Shown here: piece by piece, positions 31,220 to 39,855 of the stretch | How positions within the stretch are numbered: position 1 is the first letter of the stretch | Layout: each line of letters opens with the position of its first letter | From: Actinocorallia populi | GTDB lineage: Bacteria; Actinomycetota; Actinomycetes; Streptosporangiales; Streptosporangiaceae | DNA length: 64,000 bases | Assembly: GCF_002995495.1 (NCBI RefSeq) | Contig: NZ_PVZV01000004.1 | Coordinates: 62,001 to 126,000 of the forward strand | Direction of reading: 5' to 3' | Notes under the pieces: model-generated | Told to the model about the DNA's origin: nothing | Database searches by the model: none | The model's input: the letters and a program-made list of their open reading frames with translations, nothing else | Translations under genes and position numbers: made by a program

Positions 31220-31602
31220 TGATGCCTCGGGTCCTTCGGTTGTTTCGCGAAGGTGATTCCTCGGCGGATCAATGGCAAACGGCGGGGCGTGCCGGGTGCA
31301 CAGGGAAATAAGTCAAGCGGCATAGGGGGAGGAGCGCTCGGGGCCTGTGCGGCGGGAGTGCCGGAAGTGTCGGCTGGCCGGTCGGGACGCCGCGGAGCCG
31401 GTGGTGCCGGGGATCGTCCGGAGTGGGTGTCGTTCTTCTTGCCGACGATCCAGAGGGTGCGCTTCTGGCGGCGGGAGACGGGGGAGCGGGAAGGGTCGTG
31501 GAAGGTGGTCTTGCGGGTGCGGATGCCGAAGGTGAGGACGAGCCAGAGGTAGAGCGCGAAGAAGAGCAGGGATATGAGGGTGATGACCATGACGGTGATC
31601 AT
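31216..31602 (-). CDS. Small single-TM protein with Pro-rich tail
   Basis: 128 aa with a GGAGGGGAG ribosome site. N-terminal helix (MITVMVITLISLLFFALYLW), then FGIRTRKTTFHDPS shared with the downstream paralog, then a long Pro/Ala/Arg-rich tail that is probably disordered. The tail could be read-through of a shorter ancestral gene. No family recognised. Confidence 0.55.
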   Translation of the reverse strand: MITVMVITLISLLFFALYLWLVLTFGIRTRKTTFHDPSRSPVSRRQKRTLWIVGKKNDTHSGRSPAPPAPRRPDRPADTSGTPAAQAPSAPPPMPLDLFPCAPGTPRRLPLIRRGITFAKQPKDPRHQ

Positions 31603-31742
31603 TTCTTCTCCCCTCCTTGCTGGATCGGGGACGCTTCCGTCTTATCTGGAGAAGGAGGGGGACGGGTGGGCTCGGGGCTCAGGAGAAGTGGTCGGGTGAC
31701 ACATTCGGGGTTAATCGGTGGCCGTGGAGGCCGGTGACGGCT

Positions 31743-31755
31743 TAGAGTCCGCGCG
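31743..31755 (+). promoter_or_regulatory. Leaderless promoter -10 of the RNA-repair gene
   Basis: TAGAGT (31743-31748, in cTTAGAGT) is 7 bp before the GTG start, and no ribosome site exists between, so the transcript probably begins at the start codon. Confidence 0.5.
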
Positions 31756-34464
31756 GTGAGGACGAGCGAGGAGATCTACCACCGGGTCAAGTGGGATCCG
31801 CGGTTCGATCCCGCGCGGTTCGTGCTGGGGGTGGCCACCCGAGGGGGGCCCGTCAAGCGGGTGCCGATGGCGGGGTTCACGCCGGGCGGGGACGTTCCGT
31901 GGCACCGGATCGTGTGGATCGAGGCCGACGGGGTGCCGGTGTGGGACCGGGAGCGGGGGATCGATCTCGTCGGGGAGGTCGAGGCCGGGCTCGTCAGGAT
32001 GCCTCGGTTGCTGCCTGCGCGGTTCTTCCAGACCGGTGGGGTGTTCTCCTGGGCGCAGGACGGTGGTTGGCGGACCCGGGAGGACGGGCGGAAGAGCGTC
32101 GGCGGTCCGCTGCGGGTGCTGACGTGGAACACGCTCTGGGACCGGTACGACAGCGACAAGGTCTTCACGGCACGGCGGAGGCCGTGGTTGCTGGATGTGC
32201 TGGAGCAGGCCGACGCGGATGTCGTCGCGCTCCAGGAGGTGGAGAAGCCGCTCCTCGATTCGCTGTTGCAGGCTCCGTGGGTGCGGGAGCGGTACACGCT
32301 CAGCACCGGCATACCCCGGTTGGATGTGGCCGACAGCGGGTTGTTGCTGCTCAGCCGGTTGCCGGTGCGGGAGGTGGGTCGGCATTCGCTGGGGCCGTAC
32401 AAGGCCGTCGCCGCGATGACGGTGGAGACGGTGGGCGGGCCGGTCGTGGTCGCGACGACGCATCTGAGCAGTGACCACTCCCACCGGGGCGAGGCGCGGC
32501 GTCGGGGGCAGCTCGGAAGGCTCGCGGAGATCCTGGCGGGGCTGGACTGCGACGTCGTGCTGATGGGGGACTTCAACGACGGGAGCTCGCTGCCGACGGA
32601 AGTGCTGGGGCTGCGTGACGCCTGGGTAGAGGCACGCGGAGAAGGGGACGTGACGCCGACGTTCGATCCGGTGGTCAATCCACTCGCCGCCGTTTCGTCG
32701 TTGTCGGGGGTTCCCGCGAGGCTCGACAGGGTGCTGTTGCGGGGTCCTGATCTGCATGTCGGAGCGGTGGAGCTGCTGGGGGACGTCCCGGACGGGGAAG
32801 GGCTGTACATCTCCGACCACTACGGGGTCTTCGCGGAGCTGTACGCCGAGGACGCCAGGAGCGCAGGTGTCGGGGTGCGTCCAACGGCGCGTACGGCGGT
32901 GGCGTGGGTGCCCGGCGAGGAGGTCGGGGAGGCGGTGCAGCCGATCCGGCGGGAACGCGACCCGCAGGTGGACAGATGGCCGCCGCACGTCAACGTTCTC
33001 TTCGGTTTCGTGCCGGAATCCTCGTTCGAGGACGCCGCAGCGGGGTTGCGTGACGCCGCGGGCGAAGTGCCGCCGTTCACCGCACGGCTGGAAGGCGTGC
33101 AGACGTTCACGCACCGTCAGGACGCGACGCTCTGGCTCGATCCGGCGGCTGCGGGGGCGGGACCCTGGCGGGACATGCAGCGTGCGCTGGAGAGCAGATT
33201 TCCGCAGTGCAAGGCCCGGACGGAGGGCTACACGCCGCATCTGACGCTGGGGAAGGTGCCTCTGGACGAGCCTGTCGAGGTGAGGCTTCCGGTGATGAAG
33301 GCCCGCGTGGAAGAGCTCCTGCTGCTGTCACGACGCGGAGACGAGCCCATGCAGGCACGCGCGGCCCTCGCCCTGGGCAGCGGGGAACTGCGCTGGCTCG
33401 ACCCGAAAGGCAGCCCTCTACCGGGGAGACCACGCCGTGACGACCGGCCTGAGAACGTTCTGAGGCGGTTGCGGAAAGCAGTCCCGGAAGGCGATTTCAG
33501 AGTGACGGGCTCCCGCCGGATGGGCTGTGAGCTGGAAGATTCGGATCTTGATCTCGTCGTGTCCCTGCCGGAAGGCATCGATCTCCGGCAACGAGTGGAG
33601 AACGCCTTCCCTGAAACACATGTGACGGTCGTCGAAGGAGCCAGAGTTCCGGGTATCAGACTGCGCGTCGCAGCGCTCGGGGTGGACATCGCCGTCGTCC
33701 ACGACGAAGCAGGCTCCGGGGAAGCAGCGAAAATTGCCCTCAGCGCCATCACCGACGCGGACGAGATACTCGCCGCAGTAGGCGAGCGGAAAGAGGAATT
33801 CGCCTCCCTGGCACGTGCCGTCAAGGCATGGGCACGTGCCCGGGGCCTGGATTCGGCGCCCTTCGGAGGGCTGCCGGGGTTGGCATGGGCGGTGCTCGCG
33901 GCGCGGACCGTCCAGGAGGGAGGCTCGGCCGAGGACTTCTTCGCCACGTGGGCGGCTTGGGACTGGCGGCGTCCGATCGCTCTACGTCCGGATGCCCCGG
34001 CGGCTCCGGACGGCTCTCCGCTGCGGATACTGACGCCGACCGAGCCCGTGCGCTCCTGCACTGAGCAGGTCGGCCCCGACATGCTCGACCTGCTGGCACG
34101 GGAACTGTTCCGCGCCTGGGAGCTCCTGGAGGCGGGCGGAGACCCGTGGCCCGAGCTGCTCGCCCCGCCTCCGCTGCACCGCCGGCACGCCGCATGGGCC
34201 GTCCTGACCGTCCAGGATGAGGCGGTGGGCCGGGCGCGGGGCCGCCTCCGGGCGCTGCTCGCCTTCCTGGAGGAGTCCGGGGCGCGGGACGTCCACGCCT
34301 GGCCGCGCCCGTTCGAGTCCGGCCGCGGCCGGACTCGCTACGCGATCGGCCTGGGACGAGACCCCCTGGACGCCGCCGATCTGGCCGAGGTCGCGGAACG
34401 CTGGGCGGTGCCCGGCGCCGAGCTCACCTGGGCCGCGGGCGGGGAGGTCCCCACTCTCCGGTGA
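31756..34464 (+). CDS. Four-domain RNA repair protein (MJ1316 / EEP / 2H / poly(A)-polymerase-type NTase)
   Basis: 902 aa. (1) Residues 1-85, MJ1316 (former DUF504) RNA cyclic-end recognition: SEEIYHRVKWDPRFDPARF. (2) ~115-365, endonuclease/exonuclease/phosphatase: VLTWNTLWDRYD, VVALQEVE, VLMGDFNDGSSLP, ISDHYGVFAEL. (3) ~400-555, LigT-like 2H phosphoesterase: PPHVNVLFGF and TPHLTLGKV; the first HxT is HVN. (4) ~565-800, nucleotidyltransferase: VTGSRRMGCELEDSDLDLVV, third Asp in LGVDIAVVHD, then a helical PAP core. The architecture is one predicted to heal and extend broken RNA ends in conflict settings (Burroughs and Aravind analyses of RNA repair). It stands alone, without an adjacent toxin or ligase. 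Confidence 0.87.
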   Translation: MRTSEEIYHRVKWDPRFDPARFVLGVATRGGPVKRVPMAGFTPGGDVPWHRIVWIEADGVPVWDRERGIDLVGEVEAGLVRMPRLLPARFFQTGGVFSWAQDGGWRTREDGRKSVGGPLRVLTWNTLWDRYDSDKVFTARRRPWLLDVLEQADADVVALQEVEKPLLDSLLQAPWVRERYTLSTGIPRLDVADSGLLLLSRLPVREVGRHSLGPYKAVAAMTVETVGGPVVVATTHLSSDHSHRGEARRRGQLGRLAEILAGLDCDVVLMGDFNDGSSLPTEVLGLRDAWVEARGEGDVTPTFDPVVNPLAAVSSLSGVPARLDRVLLRGPDLHVGAVELLGDVPDGEGLYISDHYGVFAELYAEDARSAGVGVRPTARTAVAWVPGEEVGEAVQPIRRERDPQVDRWPPHVNVLFGFVPESSFEDAAAGLRDAAGEVPPFTARLEGVQTFTHRQDATLWLDPAAAGAGPWRDMQRALESRFPQCKARTEGYTPHLTLGKVPLDEPVEVRLPVMKARVEELLLLSRRGDEPMQARAALALGSGELRWLDPKGSPLPGRPRRDDRPENVLRRLRKAVPEGDFRVTGSRRMGCELEDSDLDLVVSLPEGIDLRQRVENAFPETHVTVVEGARVPGIRLRVAALGVDIAVVHDEAGSGEAAKIALSAITDADEILAAVGERKEEFASLARAVKAWARARGLDSAPFGGLPGLAWAVLAARTVQEGGSAEDFFATWAAWDWRRPIALRPDAPAAPDGSPLRILTPTEPVRSCTEQVGPDMLDLLARELFRAWELLEAGGDPWPELLAPPPLHRRHAAWAVLTVQDEAVGRARGRLRALLAFLEESGARDVHAWPRPFESGRGRTRYAIGLGRDPLDAADLAEVAERWAVPGAELTWAAGGEVPTLR

Positions 34465-35737
34465 GCCGGCGCAGCGCCTCGGCCTGGAAGGGGACCTCCG
34501 CCTCCAGCTGGCACAGGACCCCGATCCCGACGCCCAGAGACCGCTGGGCGTGGACGAAGTCCGGCGGGAACGCCAGGCTCAGGGCGACGGGCATGGACGC
34601 GGTCATACGCCGCACGGTCTCGCGGAGGTGGTCCGGGGTGAAGACGAACGTCTCGGAGTGCGCGGGCAGCCCCGAATGGGCGAACAGCTCCTGCAGGCGC
34701 GCGGCGTCGGCCCGGACCCCCGGCCGTAGGAAGCCGACGTCACGCAGCGTGCGGAGCAGCTCGTCGGGCGTCTCGGCCAGATGGATCCGCATCCACTTGT
34801 GGAGCGGGCTCTCGGTCCCTGGCGTCAGCCGGTACACCGCGCCGAAGTCCAGAACACCCAGAGAGCCGTCGTCGAACAACCGGAAGTTGCCGGGGTGGGG
34901 ATCACCATGCAGGCGGCCGCACAGGACGGGAGCGTCGAACATCAGGCGGGTCAGCAGCAGCCCGGCCCGGTCCCGCTCCTCCTGGGAACCGGAGGCGATG
35001 ACCGCCGACAGAGGGGTGCCTCCCACCCACTCCGACACCAGGACGCGGCCCTGCTGCCACACGACGTCGGGCACCCGGAACTCCGGCGAGCCGGCGAAAC
35101 CCGCGCGGAAGGCACGCTGGGATTCGGCCTCCCGGGCGTAGTCGAGCTCCTCGGCGAGCCGGTCCATGAGGTCCTCGGCCATCGCCCGGCCGTCCAAGGC
35201 GGGCGCGACCAGCCTGGTGAACCAACCCATCACCATGACGAGGGAGTCCCTGTCCCCGAGCAGATCCGCGTGCGCTTCCGGGTACTGCACCTTGACCGCG
35301 ACCTCGCGGCCGTCGCGCCAGACCGCGCGATGCACCTGTGCCAGCGAGGCCGCGGCCACCGGCTCGTCGTCGAACGAGACGAACATCGTCCGCCAGTCCG
35401 CGCCGAGGTCCTCGGCCAGGACACCGTGCACGACGGCCTCGGCCTCGGGACGCGCCGCCTCCTGCAGCCGCGCCAGCCTCTGCCGGTACACGGCCGAGAT
35501 CTCCGGCGGCAGGACCGCCTCGTACACCGACAGCACCTGACCGAACTTCATCACCCCGCCCTTGAGACTGCCGAGTACCTCGAACAGCTGGTCGGCCGTC
35601 CGTTCGTGCAGTTCCAGAGCAGATTCGTCGGTCAATCTGCCCAGCGCTCGCAGAGATCCACCCACGAGGGCCCGCTGTGCGGCTCCCAAGGGGAGCACCG
35701 ACATCCGTGCCATTCGTTTCCACGCCCTGAGTCCCAT
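34424..35737 (-). CDS. ABC1/AarF-family atypical kinase (ADCK/UbiB-like)
   Basis: 437 aa. The family KxGQ motif is present (GSLKGGVMKFGQVLSVYEAVLP), with the Ala-rich nucleotide loop VAAASLAQVHRAVWRDGREV, the Lys in VAVKVQYP, and HGDPHPGNFRLF and GVLDFGAVYRL as catalytic and metal loops. ABC1 proteins are ATPase-like kinases tied to isoprenoid lipid metabolism; actinomycete roles are undefined. The 3' end overlaps the RNA-repair gene by 41 bp, tail to tail. Confidence 0.9.
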   Translation of the reverse strand: MGLRAWKRMARMSVLPLGAAQRALVGGSLRALGRLTDESALELHERTADQLFEVLGSLKGGVMKFGQVLSVYEAVLPPEISAVYRQRLARLQEAARPEAEAVVHGVLAEDLGADWRTMFVSFDDEPVAAASLAQVHRAVWRDGREVAVKVQYPEAHADLLGDRDSLVMVMGWFTRLVAPALDGRAMAEDLMDRLAEELDYAREAESQRAFRAGFAGSPEFRVPDVVWQQGRVLVSEWVGGTPLSAVIASGSQEERDRAGLLLTRLMFDAPVLCGRLHGDPHPGNFRLFDDGSLGVLDFGAVYRLTPGTESPLHKWMRIHLAETPDELLRTLRDVGFLRPGVRADAARLQELFAHSGLPAHSETFVFTPDHLRETVRRMTASMPVALSLAFPPDFVHAQRSLGVGIGVLCQLEAEVPFQAEALRRLTGEWGPPRPRPR

Positions 35738-35856
35738 GTTCTTCAGCGTCGTCCGTGCCGTTCCGCCGTCGCATCGGCCCGCGGTCGCCGCTCACTGTGC
35801 CTCTGGTCTTACTCGCGCTCTGCCCGTGGGGCGATGCCCTATGCGATGGCCGCGCT

Positions 35857-35868
35857 TAGGATCCCGGC
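35857..35868 (+). promoter_or_regulatory. Leaderless promoter -10 of the histidine kinase gene
   Basis: TAGGAT (35857-35862, in cTTAGGAT) lies 6 bp before the ATG; no ribosome site. Confidence 0.5.
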
Positions 35869-37059
35869 ATGGGACGCGGCCGAAGTTCGGGAACGGCACT
35901 TGCGGGTGGTGCGGCGCTGCCGTCTCTGGTGCGTTTCATCTCCTTGGTGGGTGTCGCGTGGGCGGTTCTGGCGGTCGTGCTGTCGCCTGGTCCGATGGCG
36001 CGGACCGTTCTCGTCGGGGCGTTCGTCGGGTTGTGGCTGTGGCAGGCGTGGAGCCCGTGGCTGCCTCCGGAACGGCTGGTGCCGGTCGTGGCCCTCGCGC
36101 TCTTCGGACTGCTCCTCCTGGTCCCCGCCGCGGACGGCGCGCCGGACGGGTTCCGGCCCTTTCCCTTCGCGGAAGGCAGTTACGCCGACGGGGCGCTGGC
36201 AGTGGCGAGCGCTCCGGTGTGGATTCATCTGGCGGTGCTCGGGCGGATACGTGACCTGGCGTGGTGCGTTCCGGTGACGTTGGCGGCGCCGCCTGCCTGG
36301 GATCTGTTCGGCGGAGGACTGCCTCTGTGGCCCGCCTGGACGTTGTGGGAAGTGGGGTTCCTGTTGCTCGGTGGTGCTTTCCGGGTCCACGGGATGGTGT
36401 ACGAGGCGCGGCTGCGGCGGGAGCGCGAGGCCGTCGCGGAGGAGCGGAGGAAGATCGCGCGGGAGGTCCACGACCTGGTCGGGCACGGGTTGGGAGCGGC
36501 GTTGCTGAACATCACGGCTGCTCGGATGGCCGCCAAGCGGGGGGATTCCGATGCCGTCACGGCCGCGCTGGAGGAGGCCGAACGCATCGGCAGGCAGAGC
36601 GTACGCGACGTGCACCGTGGTCTCGTACTGCTACGCGGCCCCGCGCCACCGGACGGGACGGTCGAACCCGCACCGCCGACGGTCGAAGATCTGCCGTCAC
36701 TCGTCGACCGCTGGCGTGCCACCGGTCCTGGCGTCACCCTGACCGTCCGGGGAGAGCCTGCGGGTCTCGATCCCGCGGTGGGGCTGGCGGTCTACCGGAT
36801 CGTGCAGGAGGCGCTCTCCAACACCGCCCGCCACGCACCCGGCGGTGACGCCGCCGTCACGGTGGACGTCGGCGAACGGGTCGTCCGGGTCACCGTCGCC
36901 GACTCCGGGGGGCGTCCGGCACGCGCGAACCCCGGAGGCCTCGGTCTGGTCGGCATGCGCGAACGCGCCGCCGCGCTGGGCGGCACCCTGGACGCCGGGC
37001 CCGGCCCCGACGGCTGGACGGTCCACGCCACGCTGCCCGTCACCGGGGGCAGGCCGTGA
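35869..37059 (+). CDS. Sensor histidine kinase, NarL-type two-component system
   Basis: 396 aa. Five or so N-terminal membrane helices (to ~residue 175) with short loops and no large sensor domain. HisKA_3: EERRKIAREVHDLVGHGLGAA, with the phosphoacceptor His near residue 202. HATPase: LSNTARHAPGGDAAVTVDVG (N box), DSGGRPARANPGGLGLVGMR (G boxes). It would phosphorylate the response regulator encoded immediately downstream, with a 4-bp overlap. The signal is unknown; intramembrane sensing is typical of this class. Confidence 0.93.
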   Translation: MGRGRSSGTALAGGAALPSLVRFISLVGVAWAVLAVVLSPGPMARTVLVGAFVGLWLWQAWSPWLPPERLVPVVALALFGLLLLVPAADGAPDGFRPFPFAEGSYADGALAVASAPVWIHLAVLGRIRDLAWCVPVTLAAPPAWDLFGGGLPLWPAWTLWEVGFLLLGGAFRVHGMVYEARLRREREAVAEERRKIAREVHDLVGHGLGAALLNITAARMAAKRGDSDAVTAALEEAERIGRQSVRDVHRGLVLLRGPAPPDGTVEPAPPTVEDLPSLVDRWRATGPGVTLTVRGEPAGLDPAVGLAVYRIVQEALSNTARHAPGGDAAVTVDVGERVVRVTVADSGGRPARANPGGLGLVGMRERAAALGGTLDAGPGPDGWTVHATLPVTGGRP

Positions 37060-37790
37060 TCCGCCTGCTGCTCGTCGACGACCAGCAGCTCGTCCGCGAG
37101 GGCCTGCTCCGCATCTTCGACTCCGCGCCCGACCTGCGGGTCGTCGGGGAATGCGCGGACGGCGACGAGGTGGAGGCCGCGGTGACCCGCCACCGCCCCG
37201 ACGCCGTCCTCATGGACGTGCGCATGAAACGTGTGGACGGTGTCCAGGCCACCCGCCTTCTGCACCGGCGCGACGATCCCCCTCTGGTGCTGGTCCTCAC
37301 CATGTTCGACGATTCCGAGGTCGTCGCCGCGGCCCTCACCGCGGGCGCCGCCGGGTTCGTCCTCAAGGACGCCCCGGGCGAGGAGATCGTCCAGGCGGTC
37401 CGCGCCGTCGCCGGAGGGCGCGGCTGGCTGGACCCGGCGGTGACCCCCCGGGTCCTGGCCGCCTACCGCGCCCACCACCGGCCCGCGGCGCCGCCCGCCC
37501 TGGCCGCCCTGTCCGCCAGGGAACGGGAGGTGCTGGCGCTCGTCGGCACCGGGGCCATCAACGCCGAGATCGCCGTGCTCCTCCACATCGCGGAGGGCAC
37601 CGTCAAGACCCACATCGGCAGCGTCTTCGCCAAGCTGGACCTGCGGGACCGGCCCGCCGCCGTCGTCTTCGCCCTCCGCCACGGACTCACCCCTGAGGAA
37701 ATGTCAGAGGCGGCTCCTAGGGTGGGGAGATGGCCGATCGCAATCCCGCACGGAGACGACGATCAGATCCCGGGAACGGGAGTTCCGTGA
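37056..37790 (+). CDS. NarL/LuxR-family response regulator
   Basis: 244 aa, GTG start overlapping the kinase stop. Receiver: VDDQQLVREGLLRIF, phosphoacceptor Asp in DAVLMDVRMKRVDGV, Thr in LVLTMFDDSEV, Lys in GFVLKDAPGEE. LuxR HTH: LSAREREVLALVGTGAINAE, GTVKTHIGSVFAKL. The normal fold ends near LRHGLTPEE (~37700); the final ~30 residues run over the promoter and start of the downstream pentapeptide gene, so the original stop was probably nearer. Confidence 0.93.
   Translation: MIRLLLVDDQQLVREGLLRIFDSAPDLRVVGECADGDEVEAAVTRHRPDAVLMDVRMKRVDGVQATRLLHRRDDPPLVLVLTMFDDSEVVAAALTAGAAGFVLKDAPGEEIVQAVRAVAGGRGWLDPAVTPRVLAAYRAHHRPAAPPALAALSAREREVLALVGTGAINAEIAVLLHIAEGTVKTHIGSVFAKLDLRDRPAAVVFALRHGLTPEEMSEAAPRVGRWPIAIPHGDDDQIPGTGVP
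37718..37729 (+). promoter_or_regulatory. Leaderless promoter -10 of the broken pentapeptide gene
   Basis: TAGGGT (37718-37723) is 6 bp before ATG 37730. That ATG is out of phase by one base with the pentapeptide frame that follows, suggesting a frameshift near 37745-37755. Confidence 0.35.
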
Positions 37791-37922
37791 CCTGGGGAGG
37801 GAGACCTTCCGCCGGGTGCTGCTCGTCGACGTCGACCTGACGGAGACGGTGAATCGCGGCTCGGCGTTCGAGGAGTGCACGTTCCGCGGCGTGCGTTTCA
37901 ACGAGATCCAGCAAGGAATCCA

Positions 37923-37936
37923 GGCCGTTCACGGCC
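37923..37936. repeat. Left-end hairpin of the TnpB element
   Basis: GGCCG-TTCA-CGGCC. The TTCA loop is identical to that of the right-end hairpin, which supports both as subterminal transposase recognition structures. Confidence 0.6.
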
Positions 37937-38231
37937 GGGAGGAACTGCTCCCCGCAGAGCGGGGTCAGGCGCCGCGCGCCGGGTCAGGCGGGGCGTTTCT
38001 GCTGTCCGATGCGCTCCTGGACGATCGCCGGTGGCGCGCCGCCGCAGGAAGAGCCGAAGAACGACGGCGACCAGAAACACTCTCCCCACGGACAGCCGGT
38101 CCGGGCCCCGCGCCCGGGGCCCGGAGAAGAGGACGCAACAGAACACGCAGGTCACAGACCACACTTCACCCCTCTTTGCCCATGCCGAGATACAGGAAAC
38201 ACTCTCAGTGCAGTAAAGGAGACGCTACGTT

Positions 38232-39389
38232 GTGCGGGTGAAGCTCGTGGTGCAGGTGAAGCTACTCCCGGACGAGACCGCTCGGGCGGCTCTGCGGGAG
38301 ACGCTGCACACCTGCAACCGGGCCGCCAACCACGCCTCCCGCCGCGCGTTCGAGACCGGGGTGACGGGCAAGCAGTCGCTCCAGCGGCTGGTGTACGCAG
38401 AGGTGAAGGCGATGGGCCTGTCCGCCCAGCCCGCCCTGCACGCGATCCGCAAGACCGCCGGGGCCTACGCCACCTTGAAAGCGAACCTGAAAGCCGGCAA
38501 CTACGGGCGGGAAGGCTCCAAACGGCGCAAGGCCGCAGAGTCCAAACCGATCCGCTTCCGTAAGGAAGCCGCCCAGCCGTTCGACGACCGGTGCCTGTCC
38601 TGGCAGATGGATGCCCGTACCGTGTCGATCTGGACCGTCTGCGGCCGTGTGCGGGGCATCGGGTTCCAGTGCTCGCTGTCCCAGTTGAAGATGCTCACCG
38701 AGCATCGGCGCGGGGAGTCCGACCTGGTATTCCGGGGCGGTAACTGGTACCTGTACGCGACCTGCGAGGTCCCCGAGCCCGAACTGGGTGACCCGGTCGG
38801 CTTCCTGGGTGTGGATCTGGGCATCGTGAACATCGCCACCACCAGCGACGGCCACCGGTATGCGGGCAAGCACCTCAACCAGGTCCGGCACCGCTACCGG
38901 CGGCTACGCCAAAGACTGCAGAAGAAGGGCACCAAGTCCGCCAAACGACTACTGCGCAAACTGTCGGGCCGGGAGGCGCGTTTCGCGGCCGACACCAACC
39001 ATCGCATCGCCAAGCGGCTCGTGACCGAGGCTCAACGCACCTGCCGCGGTATCGCCCTGGAAGACCTGGGCGGTATCCGCGACAGGGTACGGCTTCGTAA
39101 GCCCCAGCGGGTCACGTTGCATTCCTGGTCGTTCGCGCAACTGGGTGGGTTCGTCTCCTACAAGGCGGCCCTGGTGGGGGTGCCGGTGGTGTTCGTCGAC
39201 CCCCGCCACACCTCGCAGGAATGCAGCCGCTGCCACCACATCAGCCGGGGCAACCGGCCCGATCAGTCCACTTTTCTTTGCACGTCGTGTGGCTTCGCTG
39301 AGCACGCCGACGTGAACGCAGGCCGCACCATCGCCCAGCGCGGTGGAGTGGTCTGGGCAGTGAGTCACGCTGCCGGCGACGCGGCCTGA
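38232..39389 (+). CDS. tnpB: TnpB, RNA-guided nuclease of IS605 family
   Basis: 385 aa, GTG start (a second in-frame GTG lies 6 bp on). N-terminal OrfB HTH region (LRETLHTCNRAANHASRRAF); RuvC-like motifs with catalytic acids Asp in FLGVDLGIVNIATT, Glu in RGIALEDLGGIRDR and Asp in AEHADVNAGRTIA; zinc finger CSRCHHISRG...CTSCG between motifs II and III. All catalytic residues are present, so it appears active. TnpB proteins use an omega RNA from the element's right end to cut a target next to a short motif, the ancestor of Cas12. Confidence 0.93.
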   Translation: MRVKLVVQVKLLPDETARAALRETLHTCNRAANHASRRAFETGVTGKQSLQRLVYAEVKAMGLSAQPALHAIRKTAGAYATLKANLKAGNYGREGSKRRKAAESKPIRFRKEAAQPFDDRCLSWQMDARTVSIWTVCGRVRGIGFQCSLSQLKMLTEHRRGESDLVFRGGNWYLYATCEVPEPELGDPVGFLGVDLGIVNIATTSDGHRYAGKHLNQVRHRYRRLRQRLQKKGTKSAKRLLRKLSGREARFAADTNHRIAKRLVTEAQRTCRGIALEDLGGIRDRVRLRKPQRVTLHSWSFAQLGGFVSYKAALVGVPVVFVDPRHTSQECSRCHHISRGNRPDQSTFLCTSCGFAEHADVNAGRTIAQRGGVVWAVSHAAGDAA

Positions 39390-39449
39390 ACACACCCGCC
39401 AGGTGTGGTGAAGAGCTGCGAGCTCGGCCCTTCAGGGCCGAGAAGCTGA
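39388..39449 (+). ncRNA. Right-end omega RNA scaffold of the TnpB element
   Basis: Two hairpins follow the tnpB stop: CACACC-CGCC-(A)GGTGTG at ~39391-39407 and CTCGGCCC-TTCA-GGGCCGAG at 39423-39442, then a short tail. By analogy with IS605 omega RNAs, the scaffold extends upstream into the end of tnpB, and the guide is the ~16-20 nt of host DNA just right of the element, here pentapeptide-gene sequence. Exact ends are inferred. Confidence 0.5.
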
Positions 39450-39855
39450 CCTGCACGTTCATCCGGTGCACGATGTTCGACGCCGAGTTCACCCGGTGCA
39501 AGCTCACCGGGAGCATGTTCGACGGCTGCACGTACGGCGCCCTGAAGGTCTCCGGGGGAGACTGGTCCTTCGTCGGCCTGCCGGGGGCGGACCTGCGGGG
39601 AAGCCGGTTCTCCGAGGTCCGCCTGCGCGAGGCCGACCTGACCGGAGCCCGGCTGCAGTCGGCGGAGCTGCGCGGTTGCGACCTGTCCGGATCATGGCTG
39701 CACAGCGCGGACCTCACCGGGTGCGATCTGCGGGGCAGCGACCTGGCGGTGTTCGACCTGAACGCCACGCGGTTCCAGCGCGCCGTCATCGACCCCTACC
39801 AGGCGGCGACGGTCGCGACGGTGTTCGGTTTCGACGTGCGTCCCGGCTGAGCCCG

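Larger units (their letters stand above)
37903..39449 (+). mobile_element. IS200/IS605-type element carrying tnpB only
   Basis: The ends are approximate. The left end has a hairpin with a TTCA loop (37923-37936), the right end another with the same TTCA loop (39423-39442). Subterminal hairpins instead of inverted repeats, no target duplication visible and a single tnpB gene fit IS200/IS605-type elements. No Y1 transposase (tnpA) is recognisable in the ~295 bp before tnpB, so movement would need TnpA in trans. The left flank reads GTGCGTTTCAAC, a plausible TTCAA-type target motif. It is in the same orientation as the broken gene. Confidence 0.75.
37730..39850 (+). pseudogene. Pentapeptide-repeat protein gene split by a TnpB element
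   Basis: Left fragment (to ~37902): REFRDLGRETFRRVLLVDVD, LTETVNRGSAFEECTFRGVR. Right fragment (from ~39446): CTFIRCTMFDAEFTRCKLTG, SMFDGCTYGALKV, then GADLRGSRFSEVRLREADLT, GCDLRGSDLAVFDLNA, ending VATVFGFDVRPG. Both carry A(D/N)LXX-type repeats, and in homologs such segments follow one another, so the intervening ~1.54 kb is an insertion. Pentapeptide proteins form right-handed quadrilateral beta-helices; some protect gyrase. The probable ATG (37730) is also out of frame, so the gene seems doubly broken. A short internal ATG at 39473 could still express the C-terminal part. Confidence 0.8.

Noticed and set aside
37937-38231. A tnpA (Y1 transposase) gene before tnpB
   Set aside because: No HUH or Tyr motif could be read in any frame; the segment is too short and appears non-coding.
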